Translations under genes and position numbers: made by a program
The notes under the pieces: generated by a model
What the model saw: the letters and a program-made list of their open reading frames with translations, nothing else
Told to the model about the DNA's origin: nothing
Database searches by the model: none
Assembly (NCBI RefSeq): GCF_000834635.1
Contig: NZ_JXQV01000017.1
Span: forward strand, 1 to 64,000
Source: Agrobacterium tumefaciens
GTDB taxonomy: Bacteria > Pseudomonadota > Alphaproteobacteria > Rhizobiales > Rhizobiaceae
Length of the DNA stretch: 64,000 nucleotides
Direction: 5' to 3'
Shown here: positions 1-8,107 of the stretch, in pieces
How positions within the stretch are numbered: the stretch's first letter is position 1
How the letters are laid out: each line of letters starts with the position of its first letter

Positions 1-64
1 CATCGAAATCTACAACCCAGAGACCCTGCTTATCTGCTACGCCAAGTACAACAACATTTGCCAT
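1..64 (-). CDS. Partial hypothetical protein (N-terminus only)
   Basis: An open frame starts with ATG at 64 on the reverse strand and runs off the window. The visible peptide begins MANVVVLGVADKQG and continues to about residue 21. A purine-rich ribosome site (AAGGAAG, complement of 73-79) sits about 8 bases upstream, which is why I call it a gene. It lies 26 bases downstream of the SARP-type regulator on the same strand, so the two may be cotranscribed. I do not recognise the family from this fragment. Confidence 0.5.
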   Translation of the reverse strand, partial: MANVVVLGVADKQGLWVVDFD

Positions 65-90
65 TTCAATAACTTCCTTTTTTCCAATAA

Positions 91-2049
91 CTAAAAACCG
101 GCTTTCTTTAAACCTTCCCGGTAAATATCCTTTTGCCATTGTTCCTTGAAGGGAACGATGGCCAGCCAGTTATCAATATCGAATTGGGGGTTCGATTCAA
201 GAGCCCGCCGAACGAAGAAACGAGACTTTTTTTCGTCGCCAAGCATGGCCCAACTTGCGGCAGAAAGCCGATCGGCAAGGTCGCCGTCCACCATCTTTTC
301 GATGTAGCCGAGGGCATCATTGAACTTGCCGAGGCTATAGCTGGCTCCTGCTGCGGTCCATAAGTAAGAGTCAGGGCCAAGGGGGTTCAGTTCCATCGCA
401 CGTTCAAGCTTTTGCAACGCAAGATCTGGCTGTGAAAAATGGTTCAACGTGTCGGCATGGTCTGCGATAATGTCAGCGTAATGGGGGCTAAGCGTCTCCG
501 CCACTTCCAGGGTCCTTACGCTTTCCTCAAGCTCACCCATGAGAAGCTTTGTAACGCCCAGTTCCCGGTATCCATCTGCAAAGTCACGCCGCGCGTCGAT
601 CGCACGCGTCGCGTATTCCGAAGCGGTCTCCAGCAGGTCCATATCTCCACGCGCGGTTAGAAGCCATTCCTTCGAATAGGTGCGTGCAATGGCACTCAAG
701 GCCGGCGCGAAGTTTGAGTCTTCCTGTAGGGCGCCCCTCAACTCCTTTCGCGCACGGCGCAGATTTGGAAGCGTCAGGCGGTTGAGATAGTGGCGGCCGA
801 TAAGATATCGATGATAGGCAGCCGCGCTTCGCTCAAAATATGGACGGGTGATCTGATGGCTTTCAATTCGTCCAGATACCGAAAGTGTAATTTGCCGCAA
901 CAGGTCGCGACGGCGGTCTATCAGGTTGAGGCTTTCGAGGTTGTAGCGCTCAGCCCAGACGATTTCGGAGCTGTTGACATATGTGAGCTGAACAAACAGC
1001 GATAGGCCACCAGTCTCCAGACTGCTCAGCCGGGTGTCCAGCACATAGGTTATGTCATAGCGTTCAAACACGCTCGGCTTGTCTTCTGATGTTTTGCCGA
1101 TCCGAACTGCGGTATGAGGAGCAATGATCTCAAGGCTATTCAGGGCGCAGAACCCGATTGTGATATCCTCGATCAATGACGATGCGACCACTGCGACCAT
1201 CGGATCAAGATGGTGGTGCGTGGGAGGTAACAAGGCGAGGCGAGGAACGGCGCTTTTCAGGGCCTCTTCGGGCTTGAAGAGATCGTCGGGCGTGGTTCTG
1301 GTCGATGCAGAAAGCGGCTCGGTCCAATCCTTTGGGGCAACGGTCTCTGCAGGATTTGCATCGGAGCTGGCGCCTAGATAACCGAGGCCTCGGGAAAGTG
1401 ACTGTTTCCGCTGCTCAAGATGCTTCCGAAAATACTCAACTTCCTCCTCTGCATTGAATATCTGCACAAGGAATTTAAGCGTATCTGGATTTTCCGGCTC
1501 CGTATGAAAGATGAGAATCGCGGCATTTTTAATGATCTCCTCTTCCTTGGGTGTTCTTGCTGAGTTCGACGTTTCCTTCAACAGCCCCTTAAGAAGGGCG
1601 CTGTGGTAAATTTTGCGCTGTATCAGCCAAACATCATACTCGCGACTCTGGCAGTTCACGGCTGCAAGGAACGTCCGGTTGAAAAGCGCAACAAGCCGTC
1701 CCAGCCAGGTGAGGGGGTCTTCAGAATCCGTCTTGTGAAGCGAGAGCAGATCGCAAGCGACCGAAGTTTGGCCAAGAGAGATCGTGCTTCCCGTAAAGGA
1801 GAGAAAATCCGCCCCAAGCTCTTCCTGCTGGGATTTGATTCTTGAAATGGTTGAGCGCAGATTGACGAGCGAAACTTCCCTGTTTTCATCGCCCCATAAA
1901 AACTGGGCCATCGTCGTGCGATGAGCCGAACCCTCTGGCGCCGTCAGCAGATAGGCAAGGATCAAAAGACCCTTCTCCGGGAAAGAAACAGCTTCGTCCT
2001 GCGAGTCGAAGAGCTGCAATTGGCCAAATGTTTGCAGAGAAAACGTCAT
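91..2049 (-). CDS. SARP-type transcriptional regulator with TolB-like and TPR regions
   Basis: A 652-residue cytoplasmic regulator. Residues 1-95 look like the winged-helix DNA-binding domain of SARP/OmpR-type activators (FGQLQLF start, then LRSTISRIK recognition-helix region), and 100-235 resemble the bacterial transcriptional activator helical domain. Residues 265-400 match the TolB-like module found beside adenylate/guanylate cyclase-type proteins (IEDITIGF, TYVLDTRLSSL, VWAERYNLE). The rest is helical repeat of TPR type (ALSAIARTYSKEW, LERAMELNPLGPD). I prefer the ATG at 2049 over an upstream ATG at 2112 because the SARP domain begins there and the extra 21 residues are unlike the family. 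Signal and targets are unknown; the adjacent partial gene is the nearest candidate. Confidence 0.8.
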   Translation of the reverse strand: MTFSLQTFGQLQLFDSQDEAVSFPEKGLLILAYLLTAPEGSAHRTTMAQFLWGDENREVSLVNLRSTISRIKSQQEELGADFLSFTGSTISLGQTSVACDLLSLHKTDSEDPLTWLGRLVALFNRTFLAAVNCQSREYDVWLIQRKIYHSALLKGLLKETSNSARTPKEEEIIKNAAILIFHTEPENPDTLKFLVQIFNAEEEVEYFRKHLEQRKQSLSRGLGYLGASSDANPAETVAPKDWTEPLSASTRTTPDDLFKPEEALKSAVPRLALLPPTHHHLDPMVAVVASSLIEDITIGFCALNSLEIIAPHTAVRIGKTSEDKPSVFERYDITYVLDTRLSSLETGGLSLFVQLTYVNSSEIVWAERYNLESLNLIDRRRDLLRQITLSVSGRIESHQITRPYFERSAAAYHRYLIGRHYLNRLTLPNLRRARKELRGALQEDSNFAPALSAIARTYSKEWLLTARGDMDLLETASEYATRAIDARRDFADGYRELGVTKLLMGELEESVRTLEVAETLSPHYADIIADHADTLNHFSQPDLALQKLERAMELNPLGPDSYLWTAAGASYSLGKFNDALGYIEKMVDGDLADRLSAASWAMLGDEKKSRFFVRRALESNPQFDIDNWLAIVPFKEQWQKDIYREGLKKAGF

Positions 2050-2161
2050 ATGAAATGCGCCCAGGCAACACCGATTAACTATCAATGCTGTATATAAGGG
2101 TTTTTCCAACAACTGGAAGCATCTTGTGCGTCAAGCGTAGCACGGAGTTGTCCTGCATCGA

Positions 2162-2236
2162 CTTGCAGCTGGCGATGTTAAGCAGTCGACCCTCTGGGTC
2201 GCAAACAAGCTTCATGGGCTTCACCGGCGCTGGTCG
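2162..2236 (-). pseudogene. Remnant of a FucU/RbsD-like gene
   Basis: Translated on the reverse strand, this intergenic piece contains RPAPVKPMKLVCDPEG. That aligns with DAPVKRMQVVGDPEG in the intact FucU/RbsD-family gene at 6189-6629. On the DNA level about 36 of 44 positions match (from the shared CCCTCTGGGTCGC block at 2191 and 6372). A possible second island (HHDSVL, compared with HGDQLVL) lies nearer 2275. The middle of the gene and the C-terminus are missing, so I read it as a decayed copy. Chance similarity is possible because the segment is short. Confidence 0.4.
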
Positions 2237-2338
2237 TGCCGGCCGGACTCGGTTCCAAGAAGTTTCTAAAACACTATCGTGATGACAGAGCTCGGCCAAC
2301 ATCGCGTATAAATAAGAGATCAACGGGAGGCCCGTCAC

Positions 2339-2755
2339 ATGAAGCGAATTTTCGTAGCGTCTCTCATCGCACTCTCCTCATCACAGGTGTTCGCAATGGA
2401 TAGCCTTAAGGAATTCGCCTGGAAGAACCGCGTGGTTCTGGTGTTCGGCAGCGCAGCTGATCAAACGTTGCTCCAACAGATTGAAATACTCAACCGGCAG
2501 AAGGCCGAGCTTGAGGAAAGAGACATGGTCGTCATCAGGGTTTCCGAAGGCGAGGCCCGCGCAGTCTATGGTAACGCCCCCGCCCTGAAATCAGTGGATT
2601 TGAGGACGGATGCCGATATCAAAAGTGAAGCGTTTCAGGTTGTCCTCGTCGGCATGGATGGTGGCATCAAGCTTCGTAGCGAGAAGGTCGTCAGTGATGT
2701 CGAAATGTTCGACCTCATAGACCGTATGCCAATGAGACGCGCTAAGCAAAACTGA
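2339..2755 (+). CDS. Small exported DUF4174 protein
   Basis: A 138-residue protein with a short signal peptide (MKRIFVASLIALSSSQVFA, cleavage before MDSL). The mature part fits the DUF4174 family, a thioredoxin-like fold of unknown function seen in many proteobacteria: a LKEFAWKNRVVLVFG strand-helix start and a late VVLVGMDGGIKLRSE segment. No CXXC motif is present, so thiol redox activity is not expected. The start has a strong GGGAGG ribosome site, which lies in the loop of a small inverted repeat (ACGGG/CCCGT, 2323-2335) that could tune translation. It stands alone between the SARP gene and the TRAP operon. Confidence 0.75.
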   Translation: MKRIFVASLIALSSSQVFAMDSLKEFAWKNRVVLVFGSAADQTLLQQIEILNRQKAELEERDMVVIRVSEGEARAVYGNAPALKSVDLRTDADIKSEAFQVVLVGMDGGIKLRSEKVVSDVEMFDLIDRMPMRRAKQN

Positions 2756-2863
2756 AGCCACAGATGCATAGCTTTGATAGATTTGTCGCGCATTTCAACA
2801 ATTTGAAGTGGCAAGCTCCCCATTCTCCGACGCCTCGATGACATATGAATAACCCCTAGTCAT

Positions 2864-2888
2864 CATATATCTTATACTTAGAGATATG
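2864..2888 (+). promoter_or_regulatory. Imperfect inverted repeat upstream of the first TRAP operon
   Basis: CATATATCT and AGAGATATG (8 of 9 complementary) are separated by 7 bases in an AT-rich stretch about 155 bases before dctP. The size suits a dimeric repressor such as a GntR-family protein. No regulator gene lies next to it, so the identity of the binder is open. Confidence 0.3.
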
Positions 2889-2968
2889 TTGACACGATAT
2901 CTGAACAACAGTATGAAATTTCCCAGCCGATGGAGGATTGGCTGACTGCTCCAAATAGAAGCTCTTTG

Positions 2969-2984
2969 CCGGCGATTTCGCCGG
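2969..2984 (+). promoter_or_regulatory. Hairpin in the leader of dctP
   Basis: CCGGCGA-TT-TCGCCGG is a perfect 7-bp inverted repeat with a very short loop, about 60 bases before the dctP start. It is followed by TGCTTTTCG, so weak attenuation or simple 5'-end stabilisation of the mRNA are both possible. Confidence 0.35.
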
Positions 2985-3042
2985 TGCTTTTCGATGGGGA
3001 AATCGCAGCACCGGCGAACCTGTTTTCGCCATGGGAGGGGAA

Positions 3043-4020
3043 ATGTCTTATATCACCAAACTGCTCACGGGCGCCGCGCTGGTGTCCACACTCGCACTCA
3101 GCTCGGCGTGGGCGCAAACAGTTCTGAAGTCGTCAGACACCCACCCAGACGGGTATCCAACCGTAGAAGGTGTTAAATACTTCAGCCAACTGGTAAAAGA
3201 ACGCACTAGCGGTCGCTACTCAGTTGAAATCTACCATTCCGCACAATTGGGCGAAGAGAAAGATACAATCGAACAGGTCAGATCGGGCGTTATCGAGCTC
3301 AATCGCGTTTCGATGGCACCGTTCAACGGAACTGTGAAAGAATCCATCATTCCGGCTCTGCCCTATATTTTCCGTTCAGAAGACCATATGCACAAGGTCA
3401 TGGACGGCCCTATCGGGGACCAGATCAAGGCTGCTTTCGAGCCTGCTGGCTTGGTGGCATTGGCATTCTACGACTCCGGCTCACGCTCGTTCTATAATTC
3501 CAAAAAGGCGATCAAAACGGTTGCAGACATGAAGGGCCTGAAATTCCGGGTCATTCAGTCTGACATTTTTGTCGATATGGCCACTGCTCTCGGCGCTAAC
3601 GCAACGCCGATGCCCTATGGTGAGGTCTATTCGTCTGTCGAGACTGGTGTTATCGACGGCGCGGAAAACAACTTCCCAAGTTACGATACCGCAAAGCACT
3701 ATGAAGTTGCCAAGTTCTACTCGCTCGATCAGCACACGATCCTCCCAGAGGTCTTCGTCATGAATAAGGCGGCGTTCGACAAGCTTACGCTAGAGGATCA
3801 GGCAATTTTCAAACAGGCTGCGAAGGACAGCGTAGCCAAGCAGCGTGAGCTGTGGGCAGCGAAGACTGCGCAGTCGCGCGCGACCATCGAAAAGGCGGGC
3901 GTGGCTGTCAATGAAGTCGAAAAGCAGGGCTTCATCGATGCAATGAAACCCGTTTACGAAAAGCACGTAAAAGGCGACGTACTAAAGAAACTCGTCGCGG
4001 ACGTGCAGGCGGCCAAGTAA
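3043..4020 (+). CDS. dctP: TRAP transporter substrate-binding protein DctP
   Basis: A 325-residue periplasmic receptor of the DctP (TRAP) family. It has a signal peptide (residues 1-25, ending SSAWA-Q). The family signature region GLKFRV carries the arginine (Arg169) that in this family usually pairs with the substrate carboxylate, so an organic acid or sugar acid is the expected ligand. PYGEVYSSVETGVIDG is the standard helix of the second lobe. An in-frame ATG at 3031 exists, but GGGAGGGGAA lies directly before the ATG at 3043. The dctQ and dctM genes follow, with a strong hairpin between. Agrobacterium TRAP systems of this kind are known for uronates; the substrate here is not shown by sequence. 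Confidence 0.93.
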   Translation: MSYITKLLTGAALVSTLALSSAWAQTVLKSSDTHPDGYPTVEGVKYFSQLVKERTSGRYSVEIYHSAQLGEEKDTIEQVRSGVIELNRVSMAPFNGTVKESIIPALPYIFRSEDHMHKVMDGPIGDQIKAAFEPAGLVALAFYDSGSRSFYNSKKAIKTVADMKGLKFRVIQSDIFVDMATALGANATPMPYGEVYSSVETGVIDGAENNFPSYDTAKHYEVAKFYSLDQHTILPEVFVMNKAAFDKLTLEDQAIFKQAAKDSVAKQRELWAAKTAQSRATIEKAGVAVNEVEKQGFIDAMKPVYEKHVKGDVLKKLVADVQAAK

Positions 4021-4028
4021 GCCGCAAC

Positions 4029-4060
4029 AACACCCTGCCTGGTTCAGCAGGCAGGGTGTT
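4029..4060 (+). terminator. Strong intercistronic hairpin between dctP and dctQ
   Basis: ACACCCTGCCTG and CAGGCAGGGTGT form a perfect 12-bp stem (one more A-T pair outside) with loop GTTCAG, followed by TTGTC. It lies 9 bases after the dctP stop. The short T run suggests partial termination or 3'-end protection, giving more binding protein than membrane subunit. Confidence 0.7.
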
Positions 4061-4138
4061 TGTCTAACCCAAACGCCATCATTCCAGACATTTTAGTCGG
4101 GCCCTTTCTCAGCAGCAGAAGGGTCAGGAGGCATCCTC

Positions 4139-4753
4139 ATGTCTACCCATCTCAAATCGAGCCTCCCAATTCTCACAAGATTGAACACGCTGGTTCTTTA
4201 CATCGCGGGTATCGGCCTTGTGTTCATGACTGCAATCGTCGCGTGGCAGGTCTTTTGCCGATACGTCCTGAACGACTCCCCAAGCTGGAGCGAGCCGGGT
4301 GCCGTCATTCTGATGAGCTGGTTCATCTTTCTCGGTGCCGCCGTGGGTGTGCGTGAGAACAACCATATGGGCTTTGACGTCCTTTTATATGTCCTGCCAA
4401 AGGCCGGAAAGAAATGGCTGCGGATGATTTCGGATGTCGTCATATTTGCCTTCGGGATTGGTATGATCTGGTACGGCATCAGCCTGGTTATGTTGACCTG
4501 GAACACCATCATGCCAGCGCTCGGTATCTCAGGCGCGTGGGATTATGCGCCCCTTGTGGGCGGCGGGGTATTGATCTGCATTTTCGCCTTGGAGCGCATC
4601 ATCGCTCGGGCGTTGAACCTGCCGGTCGACGAAGCGCTTGATGAGATGGCGCCGACGGAAATCGCAGTCGAACTCGAAAATATCGCAGATGTTCGCAAAG
4701 ACGCGGCCGATCTTGCCCACAAAAACTCATCCAACGTCGTGAAGGGGAAATAA
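4139..4753 (+). CDS. dctQ: TRAP transporter small permease DctQ
   Basis: A 204-residue inner-membrane protein with four predicted transmembrane segments (about residues 16-40, 55-75, 95-120, 138-160), the layout of DctQ subunits. The motif SWSEPGAVILMSWFIFLGA in the second segment is typical. The C-terminal 45 residues are acidic and probably cytoplasmic. GGTCAGGAGG precedes the ATG. The next gene, dctM, begins 4 bases after its stop, so translation is probably coupled. Confidence 0.92.
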   Translation: MSTHLKSSLPILTRLNTLVLYIAGIGLVFMTAIVAWQVFCRYVLNDSPSWSEPGAVILMSWFIFLGAAVGVRENNHMGFDVLLYVLPKAGKKWLRMISDVVIFAFGIGMIWYGISLVMLTWNTIMPALGISGAWDYAPLVGGGVLICIFALERIIARALNLPVDEALDEMAPTEIAVELENIADVRKDAADLAHKNSSNVVKGK

Positions 4754-4757
4754 CACG

Positions 4758-6038
4758 ATGGAACTCTGGATCCTGTTTGGCAGCTTTACGCTGCTTATGT
4801 TGATCGGCACGCCAATCGCATTTTGCCTTGGCATTTCCAGCCTGGCGACAGTCGCATATATGGGCCTACCGCCGTTGGTGGTTTTCCAGCGGATGAATTC
4901 CGGCATGAGTGTCTTTTCCATGCTGGCCATCCCTTTCTTCATCTATTCGGGCGACCTCATGGTTCGCGGTGGCATTGCCGGGCGCATCGTGGCCTTTGCG
5001 GCATCGCTCGTCGGGCACCTGCGCGGTGGGCTCGGCCAGGTGAACATTGTCACATCTACATTGTTCGGGGGCATTTCGGGATCTGCCGTGGCTGAAGCCG
5101 CAGCGGTCGGTGGCTTGATGATTCCGCAGATGAAGGCGCGCGGTTATGGTGCCGATTACGCCGTCAACGTGACCTCGATGGCAGCATTGATTGCACTGCT
5201 GCTGCCGCCATCCCACAATATGATCATCTACTCGATTTCTGCGGGTGGCAAGATTTCCATCGCCGACCTGTTTACCGCAGGCGTCATTCCCGGTCTGTTG
5301 TTTGCAGGCGTGCTGATGATCACGGCCTATATTGTCGCCAGCAAGCGGGGCTATCCAACCGAGCCCTTTCCAGGCTTCATGGTCGCGCTGCATCTTCTGG
5401 CTGCCGCCATTCCCGGTCTGCTGCTCATCGCCATCATCTTTGGCGGCGTGCGTTCGGGAATATTCACTGCGACGGAAAGCTCCTGCGTCGCGGTCATCTA
5501 CGCCCTGCTTGTCACGACTCTCATCTATCGTCAGCTTAGCTGGAAGGACTTCGTTCACGCCACCATGGGCGCTGTGCGCACAACTGCTATGGTTCTGCTC
5601 ATCATCGGCTGTGCCGCGGCATTTTCCTGGCTGATGGCGTTTTTGCGGGTGCCAACCACGCTCGTTATCTGGATGCAGACGCTTTCTGACAACCCTATCG
5701 TGATCCTGTTGCTTCTCAATGTCATCATGCTGGTTCTGGGCACCTTCATGGACATGGGCCCGACGATCATCATCACGACGCCGATTTTCCTCCCCATCGC
5801 CACGGCCTATGGTGTCGACCCGGTCCATTTCGGCGTGATCATGATCCTTAACTACGGCCTTGGCCTTAATACGCCCCCGGTCGGTGGTGTGCAGTTCGTG
5901 GCATGTGCTGTCGGCAAGATTACAGTCTGGGAGGCAATGCGGTCCATCTGGCCATTCTATGGTGCGGGCATCGTCGTGTTGTTACTGGTGACGTATATTC
6001 CCGCCCTATCACTCTGGCTTCCGGCTGCGTTTAAATAG
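4758..6038 (+). CDS. dctM: TRAP transporter large permease DctM
   Basis: A 426-residue, highly hydrophobic protein with about 12 membrane segments, the full length of DctM. It forms the ion-coupled channel with DctQ. Recognisable family pieces are LAIPFFIYSGDLM, GGISGSAVAEAAAVGG, LLPPSHNMIIYS and NYGLGLNTPPVGGVQF. It ends the first TRAP operon; a hairpin lies about 90 bases downstream. Confidence 0.94.
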   Translation: MELWILFGSFTLLMLIGTPIAFCLGISSLATVAYMGLPPLVVFQRMNSGMSVFSMLAIPFFIYSGDLMVRGGIAGRIVAFAASLVGHLRGGLGQVNIVTSTLFGGISGSAVAEAAAVGGLMIPQMKARGYGADYAVNVTSMAALIALLLPPSHNMIIYSISAGGKISIADLFTAGVIPGLLFAGVLMITAYIVASKRGYPTEPFPGFMVALHLLAAAIPGLLLIAIIFGGVRSGIFTATESSCVAVIYALLVTTLIYRQLSWKDFVHATMGAVRTTAMVLLIIGCAAAFSWLMAFLRVPTTLVIWMQTLSDNPIVILLLLNVIMLVLGTFMDMGPTIIITTPIFLPIATAYGVDPVHFGVIMILNYGLGLNTPPVGGVQFVACAVGKITVWEAMRSIWPFYGAGIVVLLLVTYIPALSLWLPAAFK

Positions 6039-6128
6039 GGCATACGTCACGGATGAGACCATGACGGACTGCAACGTTGGGCAAGCAGACAACTGCGCTG
6101 GTCTGAAAGCAAAGCAAATACACCTGCG

Positions 6129-6150
6129 GCTGGCATATCATCGTGCCAGC
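6129..6150 (+). terminator. Inverted repeat between convergent dctM and fucU-like genes
   Basis: GCTGGCA and TGCCAGC form a perfect 7-bp stem with an 8-base loop in the 150-base gap between two converging genes. There is no long T run on either strand, so termination is only inferred from position. Confidence 0.35.
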
Positions 6151-6188
6151 TTGATGCGACTATATTTCTCTCCTCGACCTGACGTCGC

Positions 6189-6629
6189 TTAGATAACCCC
6201 CTTGCTGAAAATGAAGCAGCCATAGGGTCCGGGATCGGATGTTCGCACAATCGCGAAGGATTTCTTGGCCGCCTCGTAAAATGCGAAACGCTCCAATGGC
6301 TCAATCGTAACAGGCCGATTTTCAGCCCGATCAACGACATTCTGTATGGCTGCAAAAATCGGAACCTGGCCCTCTGGGTCGCCAACGACCTGCATGCGCT
6401 TCACTGGTGCGTCGACGAAAGTGTCCAGCGGGAAAAGCTTTAAGATCGCTTCGGCAGTGCGCTCGAGGCCGCAGCCGGAAACATCGATCAGGCGGCCAAA
6501 TGTCGTCTGCCGGGCTATGGTCTGGGCCGGGTGGTTGATGTCGCATAAAACCAGCTGATCGCCATGTCCCATCAGCATGAGGGCATGGATCAGCTCAGCG
6601 TTGATAATAGGGTCTATCCCTTTGAGCAC
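6189..6629 (-). CDS. FucU/RbsD-family sugar mutarotase
   Basis: A 146-residue cytoplasmic protein of the RbsD/FucU family, which interconverts anomers of sugars such as fucose or ribose after uptake. Family marks are the catalytic MGHGDQLVLCD start, a VKRMQVVGDPEG loop in the middle and the aromatic C-terminal GPYGCFIFSKGVI. The length matches FucU (about 140). It is transcribed away from the CUT1 sugar ABC operon across a 355-base gap, so it may serve the sugar imported there. A GGGAGGAGAAAG ribosome site precedes the ATG. Which sugar it acts on cannot be told from sequence. Confidence 0.87.
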   Translation of the reverse strand: MLKGIDPIINAELIHALMLMGHGDQLVLCDINHPAQTIARQTTFGRLIDVSGCGLERTAEAILKLFPLDTFVDAPVKRMQVVGDPEGQVPIFAAIQNVVDRAENRPVTIEPLERFAFYEAAKKSFAIVRTSDPGPYGCFIFSKGVI

Positions 6630-6984
6630 TGCTTTCTCCTCCCGGGATTGGCAAACGTCTTCTTCACGATTTAGCGCGATTTTGTAATGCTGACAATCAG
6701 CTCAGAAGAAGAATGCCCCGAACTGCCGCCCCAATCACATGTTTTATCAATCATTGCTGATATGCGCATCAGTTTGTCCGGTCTAAATTGATGCTTTCAG
6801 AAATATCTGGGGCTTTAATGGCGCGCTAGTTTACAACGGTATAGATATATGTGAAGTCTCATGAACGGATGACGTCCTTCCAAGGATATACGTTTGGCAG
6901 TTCAGCGAGGAGCCGCACCCGCCGGCGGACGAGGAAGACGCAATGTCGCGAGGAGTGCGCGACACCGTGGGAGGAGAAACGCTT
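6630..6984. promoter_or_regulatory. Divergent intergenic region, fucU-like / CUT1 sugar operon
   Basis: This 355-base gap holds no coding frame I can support. It must contain the promoters of both flanking units. Two small palindromes stand out: GCTGA-CAA-TCAGC near 6690 and CTGAT-ATGCGC-ATCAG near 6759. The part from 6770 to 6860 is AT-rich. No clear -35/-10 pair could be fixed by eye. Confidence 0.4.
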
Positions 6985-8046
6985 TTGGCATCGATGAATA
7001 TCGTCAATGTCGGAAAAGCCTATGGTAGCCTGACGGTTATCCATGGCGTTTCCGTTGAAATACCCGACGGCGAGTTCGTCGTTCTGGTGGGGCCGTCCGG
7101 TTGCGGAAAATCGACGCTTCTGCGCATGGTCGCGGGGCTGGAGCCGATTACGTTCGGAGATATCCAGATCGACGGCAAGGTGGTCAACGACCTGCCACCC
7201 AAAGACCGAGACATCGCGATGGTGTTTCAAAGCTACGCGCTTTATCCGCACAAGACCGTGGCCGAGAATATGGGTTTCGCACTCAAGATGCGGGGTGAGA
7301 CCAAAGCCGATATCGATGGTCGCGTCCGCAGAGCAGCCGAGATTCTCGACCTTGTACCCTATCTCGCTCGCTACCCCCGCCAGCTTTCCGGTGGTCAGCG
7401 CCAGCGTGTGGCCATGGGCCGGGCAATCGTTCGCGATCCCAAGGTGTTCCTGTTCGATGAGCCGCTGTCCAACCTCGATGCCAAGCTGCGCGTGCAGATG
7501 CGCGCCGAGATCAAGGAGTTGCAGCGGCGCTTAGCCACGACCATGATTTACGTGACGCATGACCAGGTGGAAGCCATGACCATGGCAGACCGCATCGTCG
7601 TGCTGCGTGATGGCCGTGTCGAGCAGATCGGTTCACCCCTGACGCTCTATGATAAGCCCGCCAACACCTTCGTTGCCGGGTTCATCGGGTCTCCGTCCAT
7701 GAACCTCATCAAGGGCCACATCCGCAGCGCCGCAGAACCCTGTTTCGAGACGGACGACGGGATCCGCCTGCCGCTCTCGCGTGTGCCTGATGGTGCCGAC
7801 GGCAAATCTGCCTTTTACGGTATCAGGCCTGAGCATTTCACGCTGGGTGGCGTTGTTGAGGCACAGGTTACGGTGGTGGAATCAACCGGCTCGGAGACGC
7901 AGATCTTCGCCAAAATCGGCCAGCAGAAGATCATTGGTGTGTTTCGCGACCGGGTGGATGAGCCCGCAGGCGGCACGATTGCGATGACGCCAAATGTTGC
8001 GCTGGTCCATCTCTTCGATGGAGAAAGCGGGTTGAGGCTGGACTAG
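6985..8046 (+). CDS. CUT1 sugar ABC transporter ATP-binding protein (UgpC/MalK type)
   Basis: A 353-residue ATPase that powers sugar import with the two permeases downstream. It has Walker A (GPSGCGKSTLLRM), Q-loop (VFQSYALYPH), ABC signature ([15 protein letters not shown]), Walker B (VFLFDEPLSNLD) and H-loop (YVTHDQVEAMT), followed by the C-terminal OB-fold extension of the MalK/UgpC group (FYGIRPEHF). I choose TTG at 6985 because GGGAGGAG sits about 10 bases before it; the ATG at 6994 would be too far from that site. An upstream ATG at 6943 lacks a ribosome site. It is the first gene of the operon, an unusual place for the ATPase. Confidence 0.93.
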   Translation: MASMNIVNVGKAYGSLTVIHGVSVEIPDGEFVVLVGPSGCGKSTLLRMVAGLEPITFGDIQIDGKVVNDLPPKDRDIAMVFQSYALYPHKTVAENMGFALKMRGETKADIDGRVRRAAEILDLVPYLARYPRQLSGGQRQRVAMGRAIVRDPKVFLFDEPLSNLDAKLRVQMRAEIKELQRRLATTMIYVTHDQVEAMTMADRIVVLRDGRVEQIGSPLTLYDKPANTFVAGFIGSPSMNLIKGHIRSAAEPCFETDDGIRLPLSRVPDGADGKSAFYGIRPEHFTLGGVVEAQVTVVESTGSETQIFAKIGQQKIIGVFRDRVDEPAGGTIAMTPNVALVHLFDGESGLRLD

Positions 8047-8107
8047 AATTTCTGGTCGCCACCGTGAGGAGACGGTGACGACGCCAAATCAACGGGAGGA
8101 TAACCGC

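Noticed and set aside
2075-2338. Complete small gene on the reverse strand between the SARP and DUF4174 genes
   Set aside because: Only a short part matches FucU/RbsD and the rest does not; it would cover the DUF4174 ribosome site. I list only the remnant.
4866-5828. A 320-codon reverse frame opposite dctM
   Set aside because: It is very rich in Asp, His, Arg and Gln, which is the antisense image of a hydrophobic membrane protein.
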